From assembly GCF_044901685.1 (NCBI RefSeq), contig NZ_JBJDPS010000002.1:62001-126000 (forward strand): a DNA stretch of 64,000 nt. Reading direction: 5' to 3'. This document shows, piece after piece, positions 26,314-35,260 of the stretch. The number at the start of each line of letters is the position of its first letter. Positions within the stretch are counted from its first letter, which is position 1. This DNA comes from Micromonospora_G sp044901685. GTDB lineage: Bacteria > Actinomycetota > Actinomycetes > Mycobacteriales > Micromonosporaceae. A model generated the notes under the pieces. It searched no databases. It was not told where the DNA came from and saw only the letters and a list, made by a program, of their open reading frames with translations. Made by a program: the position numbers and the translations under genes.

Positions 26314-27975
26314 ATGTCCGGCATGACTGCCGCACAACGACGATGGGTGTCGCGCGCCGGCGCGACGCTCGGCCTCCTGCTGGCGACGTTCGCCCTGCTG
26401 CTCGGGCCGGCCAGCCCGGCCAGCGCCCACGCGGTGCTGGTGAGTAGCAGCCCGCTCGCGGACTCGGTGCTGCCCAGCGCGCCCAGCGAGGTGGTGCTCA
26501 CCTTCAGCGAGGGCGTCCGGAACGTACCGGACAAGATCCGTGTGCTCGGCCCGGACGGGGCCCGGGTGGACCGGGGCGAGCCGGCCTTCGACGGCTCCGT
26601 GGTCACCATCCCGGTCGACCCCGGCGGCGCCCGGGGCACCTACCTGGTCAGCTACCGGGTCATCTCGGCCGACAGCCACCCGGTGGCCGGCGCCTACACC
26701 TACTCCGTCGGGGCCCCGTCCAGCCCGCCGGAGGACACCGCGAACGACACCGTCGACCCGGGGATCACCGCCGCCGTCGCGGTCGGCAAGTATCTCGGGT
26801 ACGCCGGACTGGTGCTGCTGGTCGGCCCGGTGCTGGTGCTCGGCCTGCTCTGGCCCAGGCGACTGGACCGGCGCGGACCGGCCCGGCTGGTCTGGACCGG
26901 CTTCGGTCTGGTCAGCGCGGCGACGCTGATCGGGATCTGGCTCCAGGTCCCGTACACCACCGGCGGCGGCATCTTCTCGATCAGCGGCAGCGCCCTCGGC
27001 GACGTGCTCGCCAGTACGTTCGGCGCGGTGCTGCTGGTCCGGCTCGGCATCCTGGTGGCCGCCGCGATCCTGCTCCGGCCCCTGCTGGCCGGTCGCGCCA
27101 ATCGAGCCGACCACGTCCTGCTCGCCGTGCTCGGCGTCGCCGGACTCTTCACCTGGCCGCTCGCCGGGCACTCCGCGGCGTCGCCCGTACCGGCGGTCTC
27201 GGTGCTGGTCGACGCGGTGCACGTGGGCAGCATGGCGGTCTGGCTCGGTGGTCTGGTGATGCTGGTCGGCTTCCTGCTGCGCCGGGCCGACGAGCGGGAA
27301 CTCGCCGCGATCCTGCCGATCTGGTCCCGCTGGGCGGCGGTGTCGGTCTCCGCGTTGCTGCTCGCCGGGGTCGTCCAGGCGCTGATCGAGGTGGCCACGC
27401 CGAGCGCCCTGGTCGACACCACGTACGGCCGCCTGATCATCGCCAAGGTGGTGCTCTTCGCGCTGGTGATCGGGGTCGCGGCGTACTCGCGGCGGCTGGT
27501 CCAGCGCCGACTCGCGACCGAACACCCGGGTCGGATGCGCCGGGCGGTCTGGACCGAACTGGGCATCACCGCGCTGGTGCTGGCCATCTCCGCCGTACTG
27601 GTGCAGACGCCGCCCGGCCGAACCGCCGACTCCGGCGACGCGGCCGGCGGGCCCGGCTTCTTCAGCACCACGCTGACCAGCTCGCTGCTGAACGTCCAGG
27701 TCGAGGTGGACCCGGCGGGGACCGGCAGCAACACGATCCACCTGTACGCCTACACCGGCGAGAACAAGCCGCAGTCGGTGGTCGAGTGGACGGGCACCGC
27801 CGCGTTGCCGGCCAAGGGGGTCGAGCCGATCGAGATCCCGCTGCTGCCGCTCAGCCCGAACCACGCCACCGGTGAGATCAGCCTGCCCACCCCGGGCGAC
27901 TGGCAACTTCGCTTCACCGTACGGATTTCCGACATCGACCAGGCAACGGTGACCGCCACCGTGCCGATCACCTAG
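26314..27975 (+). CDS. CopC-CopD fusion copper resistance/uptake protein
   Basis: This 553-residue protein fuses an exported CopC domain to a CopD membrane domain. The signal peptide ends in PASAHAVLVSSSP, so the mature protein would begin His-Ala, a copper ligand in CopC. A second copper site is suggested by SADSHPVAGAYTY near residue 120. The CopD part (about residues 150-430) has eight or so helices with VDAVHVGSMAVWLGG. A C-terminal extracellular beta domain of about 120 residues (VQVEVDPAGTGSNTIHLYAY onward) is typical of actinobacterial forms. Start ATG 26314 or 26323; both are in frame. It lies 14 bp upstream of the YcnI gene. Confidence 0.9.
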   Translation: MSGMTAAQRRWVSRAGATLGLLLATFALLLGPASPASAHAVLVSSSPLADSVLPSAPSEVVLTFSEGVRNVPDKIRVLGPDGARVDRGEPAFDGSVVTIPVDPGGARGTYLVSYRVISADSHPVAGAYTYSVGAPSSPPEDTANDTVDPGITAAVAVGKYLGYAGLVLLVGPVLVLGLLWPRRLDRRGPARLVWTGFGLVSAATLIGIWLQVPYTTGGGIFSISGSALGDVLASTFGAVLLVRLGILVAAAILLRPLLAGRANRADHVLLAVLGVAGLFTWPLAGHSAASPVPAVSVLVDAVHVGSMAVWLGGLVMLVGFLLRRADERELAAILPIWSRWAAVSVSALLLAGVVQALIEVATPSALVDTTYGRLIIAKVVLFALVIGVAAYSRRLVQRRLATEHPGRMRRAVWTELGITALVLAISAVLVQTPPGRTADSGDAAGGPGFFSTTLTSSLLNVQVEVDPAGTGSNTIHLYAYTGENKPQSVVEWTGTAALPAKGVEPIEIPLLPLSPNHATGEISLPTPGDWQLRFTVRISDIDQATVTATVPIT

Positions 27976-27989
27976 GAAGGCACCTACCC

Positions 27990-28745
27990 ATGATCCGTCC
28001 CCGGCGTACCGCCCTCGCGGCCAGCCTCGCGCTCGGAGCCACGCTCGTCGGTGTGCTCGGCCTCGCCCTGCCGGCCTCCGCGCACGTCACGGTCAACCCG
28101 AAGGAGGCGACCCAGGGCGGCTACGGCCGGGTCGACTTCCGGGTGCCGAACGAGAGTGACACCGCGTCGACCACCAAGCTGGAGGTCAACCTGCCGGAGA
28201 ACGCGCCGGTCGCGTCGGTCTCCACCATCCCGGTGCCCGGCTGGACGGTGGTGGTGGAGAAGCGCAAGGTCGACCCGCCGCTGGAGGTGCACGGCAGCAA
28301 GGTGACCGAGGCGGCGGCGAAGATCACCTGGACCGCGACGGCGGGCGCCGAGGTCAAGCCCGGACAGTTCCAGGAGTTCGGCGTTTCGATGGGCCCGCTG
28401 CCCGCCAGCACCGACAAGATGATCTTCAAGGTCTTGCAGACCTACTCGGACGGCAACATCTCGCGCTGGATCGACGAGCCGGCGGCGGCCGGGGCCGAGG
28501 AGCCGGAGCACCCGGCGCCGGTGCTGAAGCTGAACCCGGCGGCGGCTGCGGCGGGCGCCGCGACTCCGGGTGCCTCGGTGGCTGCGGTCGCCCGGGCGGA
28601 TGACGATGACGACGACGCCGAGGAGGGCTCGGGCGCCGCGCTCGGACTCGGCATCGCCGGTCTGGTCGCCGGTCTGGCCGGGCTGGCGCTGGGCGGGCTG
28701 GCGTTCGCCCGCACCCGTCGTCCGGAGGGCACGCCGGCAGCCTGA
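27990..28745 (+). CDS. YcnI family (DUF1775) exported copper-binding protein
   Basis: This 251-residue protein has a signal peptide ending in PASAHVTVNPKEAT, so the mature chain starts with His, the known copper(II) ligand of YcnI. The DUF1775 beta domain spans about residues 30-170 (DFRVPNES, LPENAPVASVSTIPVPGW and GPLPASTDKMIFKVLQTYSDG). A D-rich linker (DDDDDDAEE) and a single C-terminal helix anchor it to the membrane. It is encoded directly after CopC-CopD, matching the common ycnI-copCD pairing, and likely chaperones copper outside the cell. A strong terminator follows. Confidence 0.92.
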   Translation: MIRPRRTALAASLALGATLVGVLGLALPASAHVTVNPKEATQGGYGRVDFRVPNESDTASTTKLEVNLPENAPVASVSTIPVPGWTVVVEKRKVDPPLEVHGSKVTEAAAKITWTATAGAEVKPGQFQEFGVSMGPLPASTDKMIFKVLQTYSDGNISRWIDEPAAAGAEEPEHPAPVLKLNPAAAAAGAATPGASVAAVARADDDDDDAEEGSGAALGLGIAGLVAGLAGLALGGLAFARTRRPEGTPAA

Positions 28746-28764
28746 GCCGTCTGTCGCCCTGCCC

Positions 28765-28794
28765 GCTGGCCCGCCGGATCACCGGCGGGCCAGC
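28765..28794. terminator. hairpin terminator after the YcnI gene
   Basis: A perfect 13-bp stem (GCTGGCCCGCCGG and its complement) with a 4-base loop ATCA is followed by GCCGTTTT. It ends the copCD-ycnI transcript. An AT-rich stretch of about 60 bp after it (28800-28870) probably holds the promoter of the next gene. Confidence 0.8.
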
Positions 28795-28874
28795 GCCGTT
28801 TTAGGTAATAAGACGCGTTAGACCCTTTTTGGTCGGTATCGTCTATAGATACATTGATCAGGGGGGAATTGCGC

Positions 28875-31094
28875 ATGCGCGTCGTACGCACCGTCGCCGG
28901 GGTGCTGCTGCTCACGGTCGGGCTGACGGTCCTGCTCCTCGGTGGCGCACTGTGGACGATCGGGGAACAGCGGGGCACCGGTGACGCCTATGCCGCGCCG
29001 CTGCAACGGATCGAGACCTCCGGTCGCGCGATCGTCGTACCCGACCTGGACGCGTTGCTGCGCCGGGACGCCCCGTTCACCCGTACCGCCGGGACCCGGC
29101 TGCGGATCACCGCCGGCACCGACGAACGGCCCGCGTTCCTCGGCCTCGCCCCGGCCGCCGAGACCGCCCGCTACCTCGGCACGGTGCCGTACACCCGGGT
29201 CGAGCGGGTGAGCGTCACCCGTGGCCGGCTGCCCGTGCAGCGCGTCCTGGTGCCCCGGGCCGAGGCATCGACCGCCGCCGCGACGCCCCCCGGCGAGCAG
29301 CGATTCTGGGTACGTCAGGGCGCCAACACACTCGACCTCGCCCCGGACGACCTGCGTGGACAGCGGCTCACCCTGGTGGTGATGTACCCGGACGCGCGGG
29401 CCGGGGTCGCGCTCGACGTCCGGGCCGAACTCCGGGTGGACTGGATCGACCCGACCACCTGGGGCCTGTTCTCCGGCGGCGCCCTGTTCGCCCTGCTCGG
29501 CATGGCCATCCTGGTCTGGCCGACCCGGCCGCGTGAGGTGGTCTTCGTGGTCGAGCCCGGCCAGATCCCGGTGCTGAGCGCCCGACTCGGCGTACGCGCA
29601 CTCGACGACCTCGGCCAACCCGTTCGCGGTACGCCCGGACGCCGCCGGCCGGTCCGCCCCGGCGGACCCGCCCTGCTCCCCGTACCGCCCGCCGCGACGA
29701 CCGCAGGCCCGGCCGTGCGCCCGCTCCCGGCCACGGCGCCTGCCGCCGCGCCGGTCGGCTGGCCGGTCCACTCGAATCTGCCGGCACCGTCCCGTCCGGT
29801 CGACCTCTCGGCCCGTCCGGAGACCCTGGCGGACGTGCTCTCCCGGCCGGAATCCGCGCCGACCCGATCGGGTGTCCCCGTCCCTGCTCCTGTGCCTGTG
29901 CCTGTCTCTGGCTCTGCCCCTGTCTCTGACTCTGACTCTGTCCCTGGCTCTGCCCCTAACCCGGTGCCGGGTTCGGTGCCGGTTTCGGCCGACGAGGCGA
30001 CTCCGGGCGGCGACGATGCCCGTCCCCCGGCGGACCAGGGCCCGGACCAGGGGGCGGACGCCGACGACGCCCCGGTGATCGCCCAGCGCCTCGGCCGGGC
30101 CTGGCCAGCGAGCAACCCGCCACCGGCCAAAATCGTGCTCAACTGGCCGCCCCGGGCGGGCAACCAGGTCCCGCCGGTGTCGAAGCGTTCGGTCAACCTC
30201 TCCCCGGCCCATCCGACGACAACCAGGCAGAACGGCGCCGGGACGCTCCAGTCCACTCCGGCCGGTTCCGGGTCGGCGGTCTCCGAACCGACACCGCTGC
30301 GGCCCGGACAGCCACCGGATCCGGTCCACCCGATACCCGTACCGGCGGCGAGCCCGGTCGAGGAGGTCGTCCCGACCGAGACCGCGCCCGCCGAGAACGT
30401 CGAGGCGGGATCCGAGCCGGCGAACCTTCCACCGGCCGGGGGCGACCCCGGACCGGAGGCGTCGGCGGAGCCGGGGACACCCCCGGACCTGACCGACCCG
30501 ATCGACCTGACCGACCGGAGTGACCCGATCGACCCGATCGATCTGGGCGACCCGATCGACCCGACTGGCCTGAGTGACCCGATCGACCCGACCGACCTGG
30601 GCGACCCGACCGACCCGACCGAGTTGGGCGACCTGGGCGGCAAGCCGGCCTCCTCCCCGTCCGGTCAGGCAGCCAGGGGCAGGGTCACGACCGGCAGCCG
30701 TGCGGCGGCCACCCGGCCCAGGAAGTGCAAGCCCGGCTCGCCGGAGGCGGACCTTCCCCGGACGCTGTTGGACAACTCCACCGAGAGCATGGCGGACGCC
30801 GTCAGGTCCCCGTTGGCGCCACCGGTGAACGCTCCGCCGAAGCCGGGCGACCCGGCACCGGTCAGCCCGTCCACGGCGCGCGGGGCGGCGGTGGGAGGCG
30901 CGGCGCCAGGGACCGGACAGGGTGCGGCCGTGGTGGACAGCGCGGGCATGATGGACAGCGCGGGCATGATGGACAGCGCGGGCATGATGGACAGCGCGGG
31001 CGTGGCGGACAGCGCGGGCGTGGCGGACAGCGTGGGCGTGGCGGACGAAGCCACGGCGGGCAGCACGGCGGGCGGCGAGCGGGTCTGCGGCTGA
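28875..31094 (+). CDS. large membrane-anchored repeat-rich protein of unknown function
   Basis: This 739-residue protein was not recognised. It has an N-terminal helix (VAGVLLLTVGLTVLLLGGALW), an extracytoplasmic region of about 170 residues, and a second helix (LFSGGALFALLGMAILVW) near residue 210. The remaining 500 residues are cytoplasmic if the usual orientation holds; they are disordered and rich in Pro, Asp, Ser and Ala. Two repeat blocks stand out: D-P-I-D-L/P-x-D units around residues 540-590 and six D-S-A-G-M-M/V-A units at about residues 687-723. ATG 28875 has a GGGGGGAA ribosome site. It is a single-gene unit between two hairpins. The repeats may vary in number among strains. Confidence 0.6.
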   Translation: MRVVRTVAGVLLLTVGLTVLLLGGALWTIGEQRGTGDAYAAPLQRIETSGRAIVVPDLDALLRRDAPFTRTAGTRLRITAGTDERPAFLGLAPAAETARYLGTVPYTRVERVSVTRGRLPVQRVLVPRAEASTAAATPPGEQRFWVRQGANTLDLAPDDLRGQRLTLVVMYPDARAGVALDVRAELRVDWIDPTTWGLFSGGALFALLGMAILVWPTRPREVVFVVEPGQIPVLSARLGVRALDDLGQPVRGTPGRRRPVRPGGPALLPVPPAATTAGPAVRPLPATAPAAAPVGWPVHSNLPAPSRPVDLSARPETLADVLSRPESAPTRSGVPVPAPVPVPVSGSAPVSDSDSVPGSAPNPVPGSVPVSADEATPGGDDARPPADQGPDQGADADDAPVIAQRLGRAWPASNPPPAKIVLNWPPRAGNQVPPVSKRSVNLSPAHPTTTRQNGAGTLQSTPAGSGSAVSEPTPLRPGQPPDPVHPIPVPAASPVEEVVPTETAPAENVEAGSEPANLPPAGGDPGPEASAEPGTPPDLTDPIDLTDRSDPIDPIDLGDPIDPTGLSDPIDPTDLGDPTDPTELGDLGGKPASSPSGQAARGRVTTGSRAAATRPRKCKPGSPEADLPRTLLDNSTESMADAVRSPLAPPVNAPPKPGDPAPVSPSTARGAAVGGAAPGTGQGAAVVDSAGMMDSAGMMDSAGMMDSAGVADSAGVADSVGVADEATAGSTAGGERVCG
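30935..31042. repeat. 18-bp in-frame tandem repeat, six units
   Basis: Six units of GGACAGCGCGGGCATGAT or its GTGGC variant code the D-S-A-G-M-M/V-A block in the tail of the 739-residue protein. The period is a multiple of three, so copy-number change keeps the frame. A longer block of GACCCGATCGACC-based units lies upstream in the same gene at about 30490-30640. Confidence 0.85.
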
Positions 31095-31290
31095 CCGGCG
31101 ACCAAGGAGACGTACGCCACCGGCGACGGCGGGGGTAATCAGCGCACCGCCCCCGGCCCGCGCTCCGCCCCAGGGGTGTCGATCATGAAGCTATCCGCAG
31201 AGTTGATCTTCAGGGCGTGCGACAACGTCATGATCAATGCCCTCAAGGATGGCAGGCCGTCAAATGTGCCGGAAGTGCCCGGAGGCGGCG

Positions 31291-31327
31291 AGCGGCCCTT
31301 CGTGCTGCCGACACGAAGGGCCGCTCT
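31291..31327. terminator. bidirectional hairpin between convergent genes
   Basis: A perfect 15-bp stem (GAGCGGCCCTTCGTG and its complement) with a 7-base loop lies in the 349-bp gap between the repeat-rich gene and the convergent GT87 gene. It probably terminates both. The rest of the gap has short ATGATCA-containing inverted segments near 31180-31250 but no gene that I can support. Confidence 0.75.
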
Positions 31328-31443
31328 CACCGGGGGATCGGTGTAACTGAAGGACGTTTGAGGTGTTGCCTCTAGGTTAGCCCCAACAGGACGAGTAAGG
31401 GGAGATCTGTCCAATTGGCGCAAGTTTTGGCGATACCGGACAG

Positions 31444-32742
31444 TCAGCGGGTAGCCGGCACACCGCTGCGCGGCGGGCTGACCGTCGGCGCCGGACGGGT
31501 CACGTACCGCCGGGTGGGCAGTACCACCAGCAGCAGTACGGCCAGCAGCACGTACATGTTGCGCAGCACGAACTCGACCGGTGAGTCGGTCGGTTCGGGC
31601 GCGACGCCCCAGTCGTGGAAGGAGACCACCCCGTACGCGACGCTGGCGTAGACCACGACGGCGAGTACGAGCAGCGCGCGGCGGTGACGCCGGCCGAACC
31701 CGCGCGGCTCCCAACTGTGCGCCGGTGCCAGGCCCGCGTCGACCAGCACCACGACGGCGGGGATGAACCAGTACACGTGGTGGGTCCAGGTGATCGGGCT
31801 CACCAGTGAGCCGACCAGCCCGGTCAGGGCCAGCCCGGCCAGCCCGTCGCCGCCGCGCGCGGCCCGGCTTGCCCGCCAGAGACCGTAGCCGCCGACCAGG
31901 ACGACCAGCGCCAGCCAGAGCACCTGGTTCGGCTTGTCCGGCACGGTCAGGCGGCTCAGCAGGCCGAAAAGGGACTGGTTGCCGGTGTAGTCGGTGCGGC
32001 CGACCCGGTTGGTCGTCCAGAGTTCGTGGGTCCAGAACCGCCACGAGTCGGACGGTGCGATCGCGGCGGCGAGCAGCGTCGCCACGGCGGCGCTCGCGCT
32101 GGCCACGGCCGCCTCCCGCCAGCGCCGGGCGGTCAGCAGGTAGACGATGAAGATGCCCGGATAGAGCTTGAGCGCCGTCGCCAGCCCGATGCCGACGCCG
32201 GCCCACCGGGAGTTCCGGGGTACGGCGTACAGCAGGTCGGCCAGGATCAGCACCACCAGCAGCATGTTGATCTGGCCGAACGTGATCGTCTCCCGGGTGC
32301 TCTCCGCCGCGAAGACCAGCGGGATGGCGAGCCCGGCGGCGAACCAGCGGGGGATACCTCGCCGGTCGGCGATCGGCGTGACCAGCCACCAGGTGGTCAC
32401 CACGATCGCGAGCGAGGTGAGGATCGTGAAGGTGGCGACCGTCGCGCCGAGTCGCAGGTCGGCGAAGGGACGCAGGAGCAGGGCGGTGAACGGGGGGTAG
32501 GTGAAGTACAGCTCGCCCTGGACCCGGTCCGGCTGGACGTAGTTGTAGAGCGGCTCACCGTCCGCCCACCACCGCATCGCCCTCATGTAGATCTTCAGGT
32601 CGAAGAAGTTGTGCGGTGTGCCGAGGAAGTAGACGACCGGGACCACGGCGGCGAGGACCACCGTCACGACGAGCCTACGAACGGTTTTACCGCCCGGATC
32701 GTCGGTGGCGGCGGCGGGTGGTACGTCGTGATCGGCTGGCAC
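31444..32742 (-). CDS. GT87 family polyprenol-phosphate-mannose-dependent mannosyltransferase
   Basis: This 432-residue membrane protein has about ten hydrophobic helices and the GT87 (DUF2029) layout found in PimE-like alpha-1,2-mannosyltransferases of actinobacteria. The first extracytoplasmic loop carries the acidic motif FFDLKIYMRAMRWW, with the Asp expected to be catalytic in this GT-C family. YPPFTALLLRPFA, ATALKLYPGIFIVYLL and SPITWTHHVYW are other family blocks. It would add mannose to a lipoglycan on the outer membrane face using a polyprenol-linked donor. It reads divergently from orn over a 67-bp shared promoter gap. Confidence 0.88.
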   Translation of the reverse strand: MPADHDVPPAAATDDPGGKTVRRLVVTVVLAAVVPVVYFLGTPHNFFDLKIYMRAMRWWADGEPLYNYVQPDRVQGELYFTYPPFTALLLRPFADLRLGATVATFTILTSLAIVVTTWWLVTPIADRRGIPRWFAAGLAIPLVFAAESTRETITFGQINMLLVVLILADLLYAVPRNSRWAGVGIGLATALKLYPGIFIVYLLTARRWREAAVASASAAVATLLAAAIAPSDSWRFWTHELWTTNRVGRTDYTGNQSLFGLLSRLTVPDKPNQVLWLALVVLVGGYGLWRASRAARGGDGLAGLALTGLVGSLVSPITWTHHVYWFIPAVVVLVDAGLAPAHSWEPRGFGRRHRRALLVLAVVVYASVAYGVVSFHDWGVAPEPTDSPVEFVLRNMYVLLAVLLLVVLPTRRYVTRPAPTVSPPRSGVPATR

Positions 32743-32809
32743 GGGAAAACCCTAGCGGTCGGTTATGGCTGCCGCGTTGAGGCGCGGGCTGGTGGGCTGC
32801 GCGTAGTCT

Positions 32810-33406
32810 GTGTCGGTGGCTGATCTTCTTGTCTGGATCGACTGTGAGATGACCGGCCTCGATCTCGGCAAGGATGCGCTGATCGAGGTCGCTGCTCTGG
32901 TCACCGATCCGGACCTCAACGTGCTGGGTGAGGGTGTCGACGTGGTGATCCACGCCGACGAGCAGGCGCTGGCGGGGATGCCGGAGATAGTACGGGTCAT
33001 GCATGAACGCTCCGGTCTGACCGAGGAGGTGCGCCGCTCCGCGGTGAGCCTCGCCGAGGCCGAGGACCGGATCATGGAGTACGTGACCAGCCTGGTCAAG
33101 GATCCGCGTACCGCCCCGCTCTGCGGCAACTCGATCGCGACCGACCGGGGTTTCCTGGCCCGGGACATGCCCCGACTCGACGCACACCTGCACTACCGCA
33201 TGATCGACGTGTCGTCGATCAAGGAGCTGTGCCGGCGCTGGTACCCCCGGGTCTACTTCGGGCAGCCCCAGAAGGGGCTGGCCCACCGGGCGCTGGCCGA
33301 CATCCGGGAGAGCATCCGCGAGCTGGAGTACTACCGGCGTACGGTCTTCGTCCCGCTGCCCGGCCCGGACGTGGAGACGGCAAAGGCGATCGCCGCCGAG
33401 CTCTGA
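32810..33406 (+). CDS. orn: oligoribonuclease
   Basis: This 198-residue DEDDh exonuclease degrades short RNA fragments (2-5 nt) and linear dinucleotides such as pGpG to mononucleotides. Metal-binding residues are visible in WIDCEMTGLDL near residue 10, NSIATDRGFL near residue 107 and the C-terminal HRALADI motif. Length is normal for the family. Two in-frame GTG codons (32810 and 32816) are possible starts; the difference is two residues. A tRNA-His gene follows in the same direction about 110 bp later. Confidence 0.96.
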   Translation: MSVADLLVWIDCEMTGLDLGKDALIEVAALVTDPDLNVLGEGVDVVIHADEQALAGMPEIVRVMHERSGLTEEVRRSAVSLAEAEDRIMEYVTSLVKDPRTAPLCGNSIATDRGFLARDMPRLDAHLHYRMIDVSSIKELCRRWYPRVYFGQPQKGLAHRALADIRESIRELEYYRRTVFVPLPGPDVETAKAIAAEL

Positions 33407-33516
33407 TCCGTGGGCGTGCCGCCCGGTTGGTAACCCGCTCGACGCGGCATGGGCGGGTGTGGCTATTATTGGTCGGCGCCCCGCCCGGGTGTGCAAGATC
33501 CGGGCTGGTCGACATG

Positions 33517-33592
33517 GTGGCTGTAGCTCAGTAGGCAGAGCACCGGGTTGTGGTCCCGGGTGTCGTGGGTTCAATTCCCATCAGTCACCCCA
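33517..33592 (+). tRNA. tRNA-His(GTG)
   Basis: This is a 76-nt cloverleaf including an encoded CCA. Acceptor GTGGCTG pairs with CAGTCAC (one G-U). The anticodon stem CCGGG/CCCGG holds the loop TTGTGGT with anticodon GTG. The T arm contains GGTTCAATTCC. The discriminator is C and a G precedes position 1, both diagnostic of tRNA-His. Confidence 0.97.
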
Positions 33593-33597
33593 CGGTC

Positions 33598-33621
33598 AAG
33601 CCCCCTCTTCGGAGGGGGCTT
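33598..33621. terminator. hairpin terminator after tRNA-His
   Basis: A 10-bp stem (AAGCCCCCTC and complement) with a TTCG tetraloop starts six bases after the CCA end and is followed by a weakly T-rich stretch (GTGTCGTTT). It is the likely transcription end of tRNA-His. Confidence 0.85.
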
Positions 33622-33680
33622 GTGTCGTTTCCGAGCCCTTCCGTCCACCCGCCCCGTGAAACCCACCCGTCCCGCGAAAC

Positions 33681-33719
33681 GTGCAGGGCCGGACCGAAGA
33701 TCGCGGTCCGGCCCTGCAC
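33681..33719. terminator. hairpin terminator of the first L,D-transpeptidase gene
   Basis: A perfect 16-bp stem (GTGCAGGGCCGGACCG and complement) with a 7-base loop lies 9 bp past the stop codon of the minus-strand L,D-transpeptidase gene. With the tRNA-His hairpin it separates the two convergent units. Confidence 0.8.
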
Positions 33720-33727
33720 GGGACGAC

Positions 33728-35014
33728 TCAGGCGGTGGGCGTGGCGCTCGGGTCGGCGGCGGGCGAGTCGTTCGAGCTTGGCGGCTCGTACGGGATCGCG
33801 CTGCCCTTGACGTACTCCTCCCAGCTCAGGCTCCAGTCGGTCCAACCGTTACCGTTCTTGAGCTTGACCTCGGTCCCCTTGACGGTGACCGGGTCGCCGA
33901 TGCTGGTGACGCCGAAGAGCCAGGCCGCGTTCTCCTGCGACATGTTCACGCAGCCGTGCGACACGTTCGTATGCCCCTGCTGCGCGACCGACCACGGCGC
34001 GGCGTGGATGAACTCGCCGCCCCAGGTGAGCCGCTGGGCGTACTCGATGTCGGTGCGGTAGCGGTTGTCCGGGTTCGGGTCGTCCATGGTGTCGAAGACG
34101 GTCTTGCGCAGCTTCTCCATCACGATCATCGTCCCGCTGGACGAGGGGGTGCTCGGCTTGCCGAGGCTGATCGGGAAGGTCTTGAGCGTCTTGCCGTCCT
34201 TGGTGACGGTCATCTGCTTGGTCTTGTTGTCGACCGTCATCACCACCGCCGAACCGATCTTGGCGTCGATGGTGAGGTCGGCGCGGCCGTACCAGCCGTT
34301 GCCGAGCGGCAGACCGCCCGCCTGGATCTTGTAGTCCAGCTCGGTACCGGCCTTCCAGTACGTCTTCGGCCGGTAGTGCACCTCGGTCGGGCTGGTCCAG
34401 CGCCAGGCGCCCTCCTGGGGCGGGGTGGTCGTCACGGTCATCCGGCGCTGGATGTCGTCCCGGTAGTCCTCGGGGATGGCCCGGGAGAACTGCACGATCG
34501 CCGGCATGCCGACGCCGACCACCGAGCCGTCGCCGAGGAAGCTGGTCACCCGGATCTGGTTGGCCGGCTTGGCCATGGTGGTGAAGTTGCTGGTGGCCGT
34601 GGCCGGCTTGCCGTCGTCGCCGGTCGCCGTCACGGTCGCGGTGTACGTCGCGCCGTACTCCAGGGCGCCGTTCGGCAGGAAACTCGTACCCTCGGCGTTG
34701 ACCTTGCCCTCGACGGCCTTGCCGGCGCTGTCCTTGAGTTCGAACTTCGTCTCGGTGGCGTCCTTGCTGGTGAAGGCGACCTCGGTCGACGCCGGTACGT
34801 CCTTCGCGTCGGCCGCCGGGCTGGTCACCGTGGCGCTGGCCTTGGGACCATCGGGAGCCTTGCCTCCCTGCCAGGCCGGTGCGTCCCCGCCGCTGCCGCT
34901 GCTGCAGCCGGCGAGCGCGAGCACTCCGGTCAGCGCGGCCGCCACGAGCGTGCGTACGGTTGCCCGGCGCCGCTTCGTGGTCTGCCCCATCAGCTCGTCT
35001 CGACTCGCGCGCAT
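33728..35014 (-). CDS. lipoprotein L,D-transpeptidase (LdtMt-like)
   Basis: This 428-residue exported protein makes 3-3 (mDAP-mDAP) peptidoglycan cross-links. It has a lipoprotein signal (LVAAALTGVLALAGC, lipobox LAGC), two Ig-like bacterial domains (about residues 55-260) and a YkuD catalytic domain. The active-site motif is SHGCVNMS with the upstream His in FIHAAPW, so the H-x-S-H-G-C triad region is complete. The C-terminal WxxWxLSWEEYVKGSAI block packs on the catalytic domain in mycobacterial LdtMt enzymes. ATG 35014 has GAGGGGACA before it. A paralogue lies directly upstream. Confidence 0.92.
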   Translation of the reverse strand: MRASRDELMGQTTKRRRATVRTLVAAALTGVLALAGCSSGSGGDAPAWQGGKAPDGPKASATVTSPAADAKDVPASTEVAFTSKDATETKFELKDSAGKAVEGKVNAEGTSFLPNGALEYGATYTATVTATGDDGKPATATSNFTTMAKPANQIRVTSFLGDGSVVGVGMPAIVQFSRAIPEDYRDDIQRRMTVTTTPPQEGAWRWTSPTEVHYRPKTYWKAGTELDYKIQAGGLPLGNGWYGRADLTIDAKIGSAVVMTVDNKTKQMTVTKDGKTLKTFPISLGKPSTPSSSGTMIVMEKLRKTVFDTMDDPNPDNRYRTDIEYAQRLTWGGEFIHAAPWSVAQQGHTNVSHGCVNMSQENAAWLFGVTSIGDPVTVKGTEVKLKNGNGWTDWSLSWEEYVKGSAIPYEPPSSNDSPAADPSATPTA

Positions 35015-35260
35015 TGTCCCCTCACAGTCCTCATCCCCACGACCCATCCTCTCGCAAAGACGCTGACCGGCAAATTTTGGTTTCACCACGTGGCGAGAAA
35101 CGCAGATTTTGATGTTGAGTTGTCGGTATAGTGGCTGATTTGTCCACGCCGATCTCGCCTGTTCGGACGGGTGGTCCGACCCGGTCGACAACCGGCGTCC
35201 AGTGGTTCGTCCGCCACTTGTGAAATTGCCGTGAAACGTACGCCGAAATGGTTACCGAAA

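Noticed and set aside
31139..32389. 416-residue minus-strand frame within the GT87 region
   Set aside because: It is out of frame with the membrane-helix pattern of the GT87 gene and has Arg/Pro-rich shadow composition.
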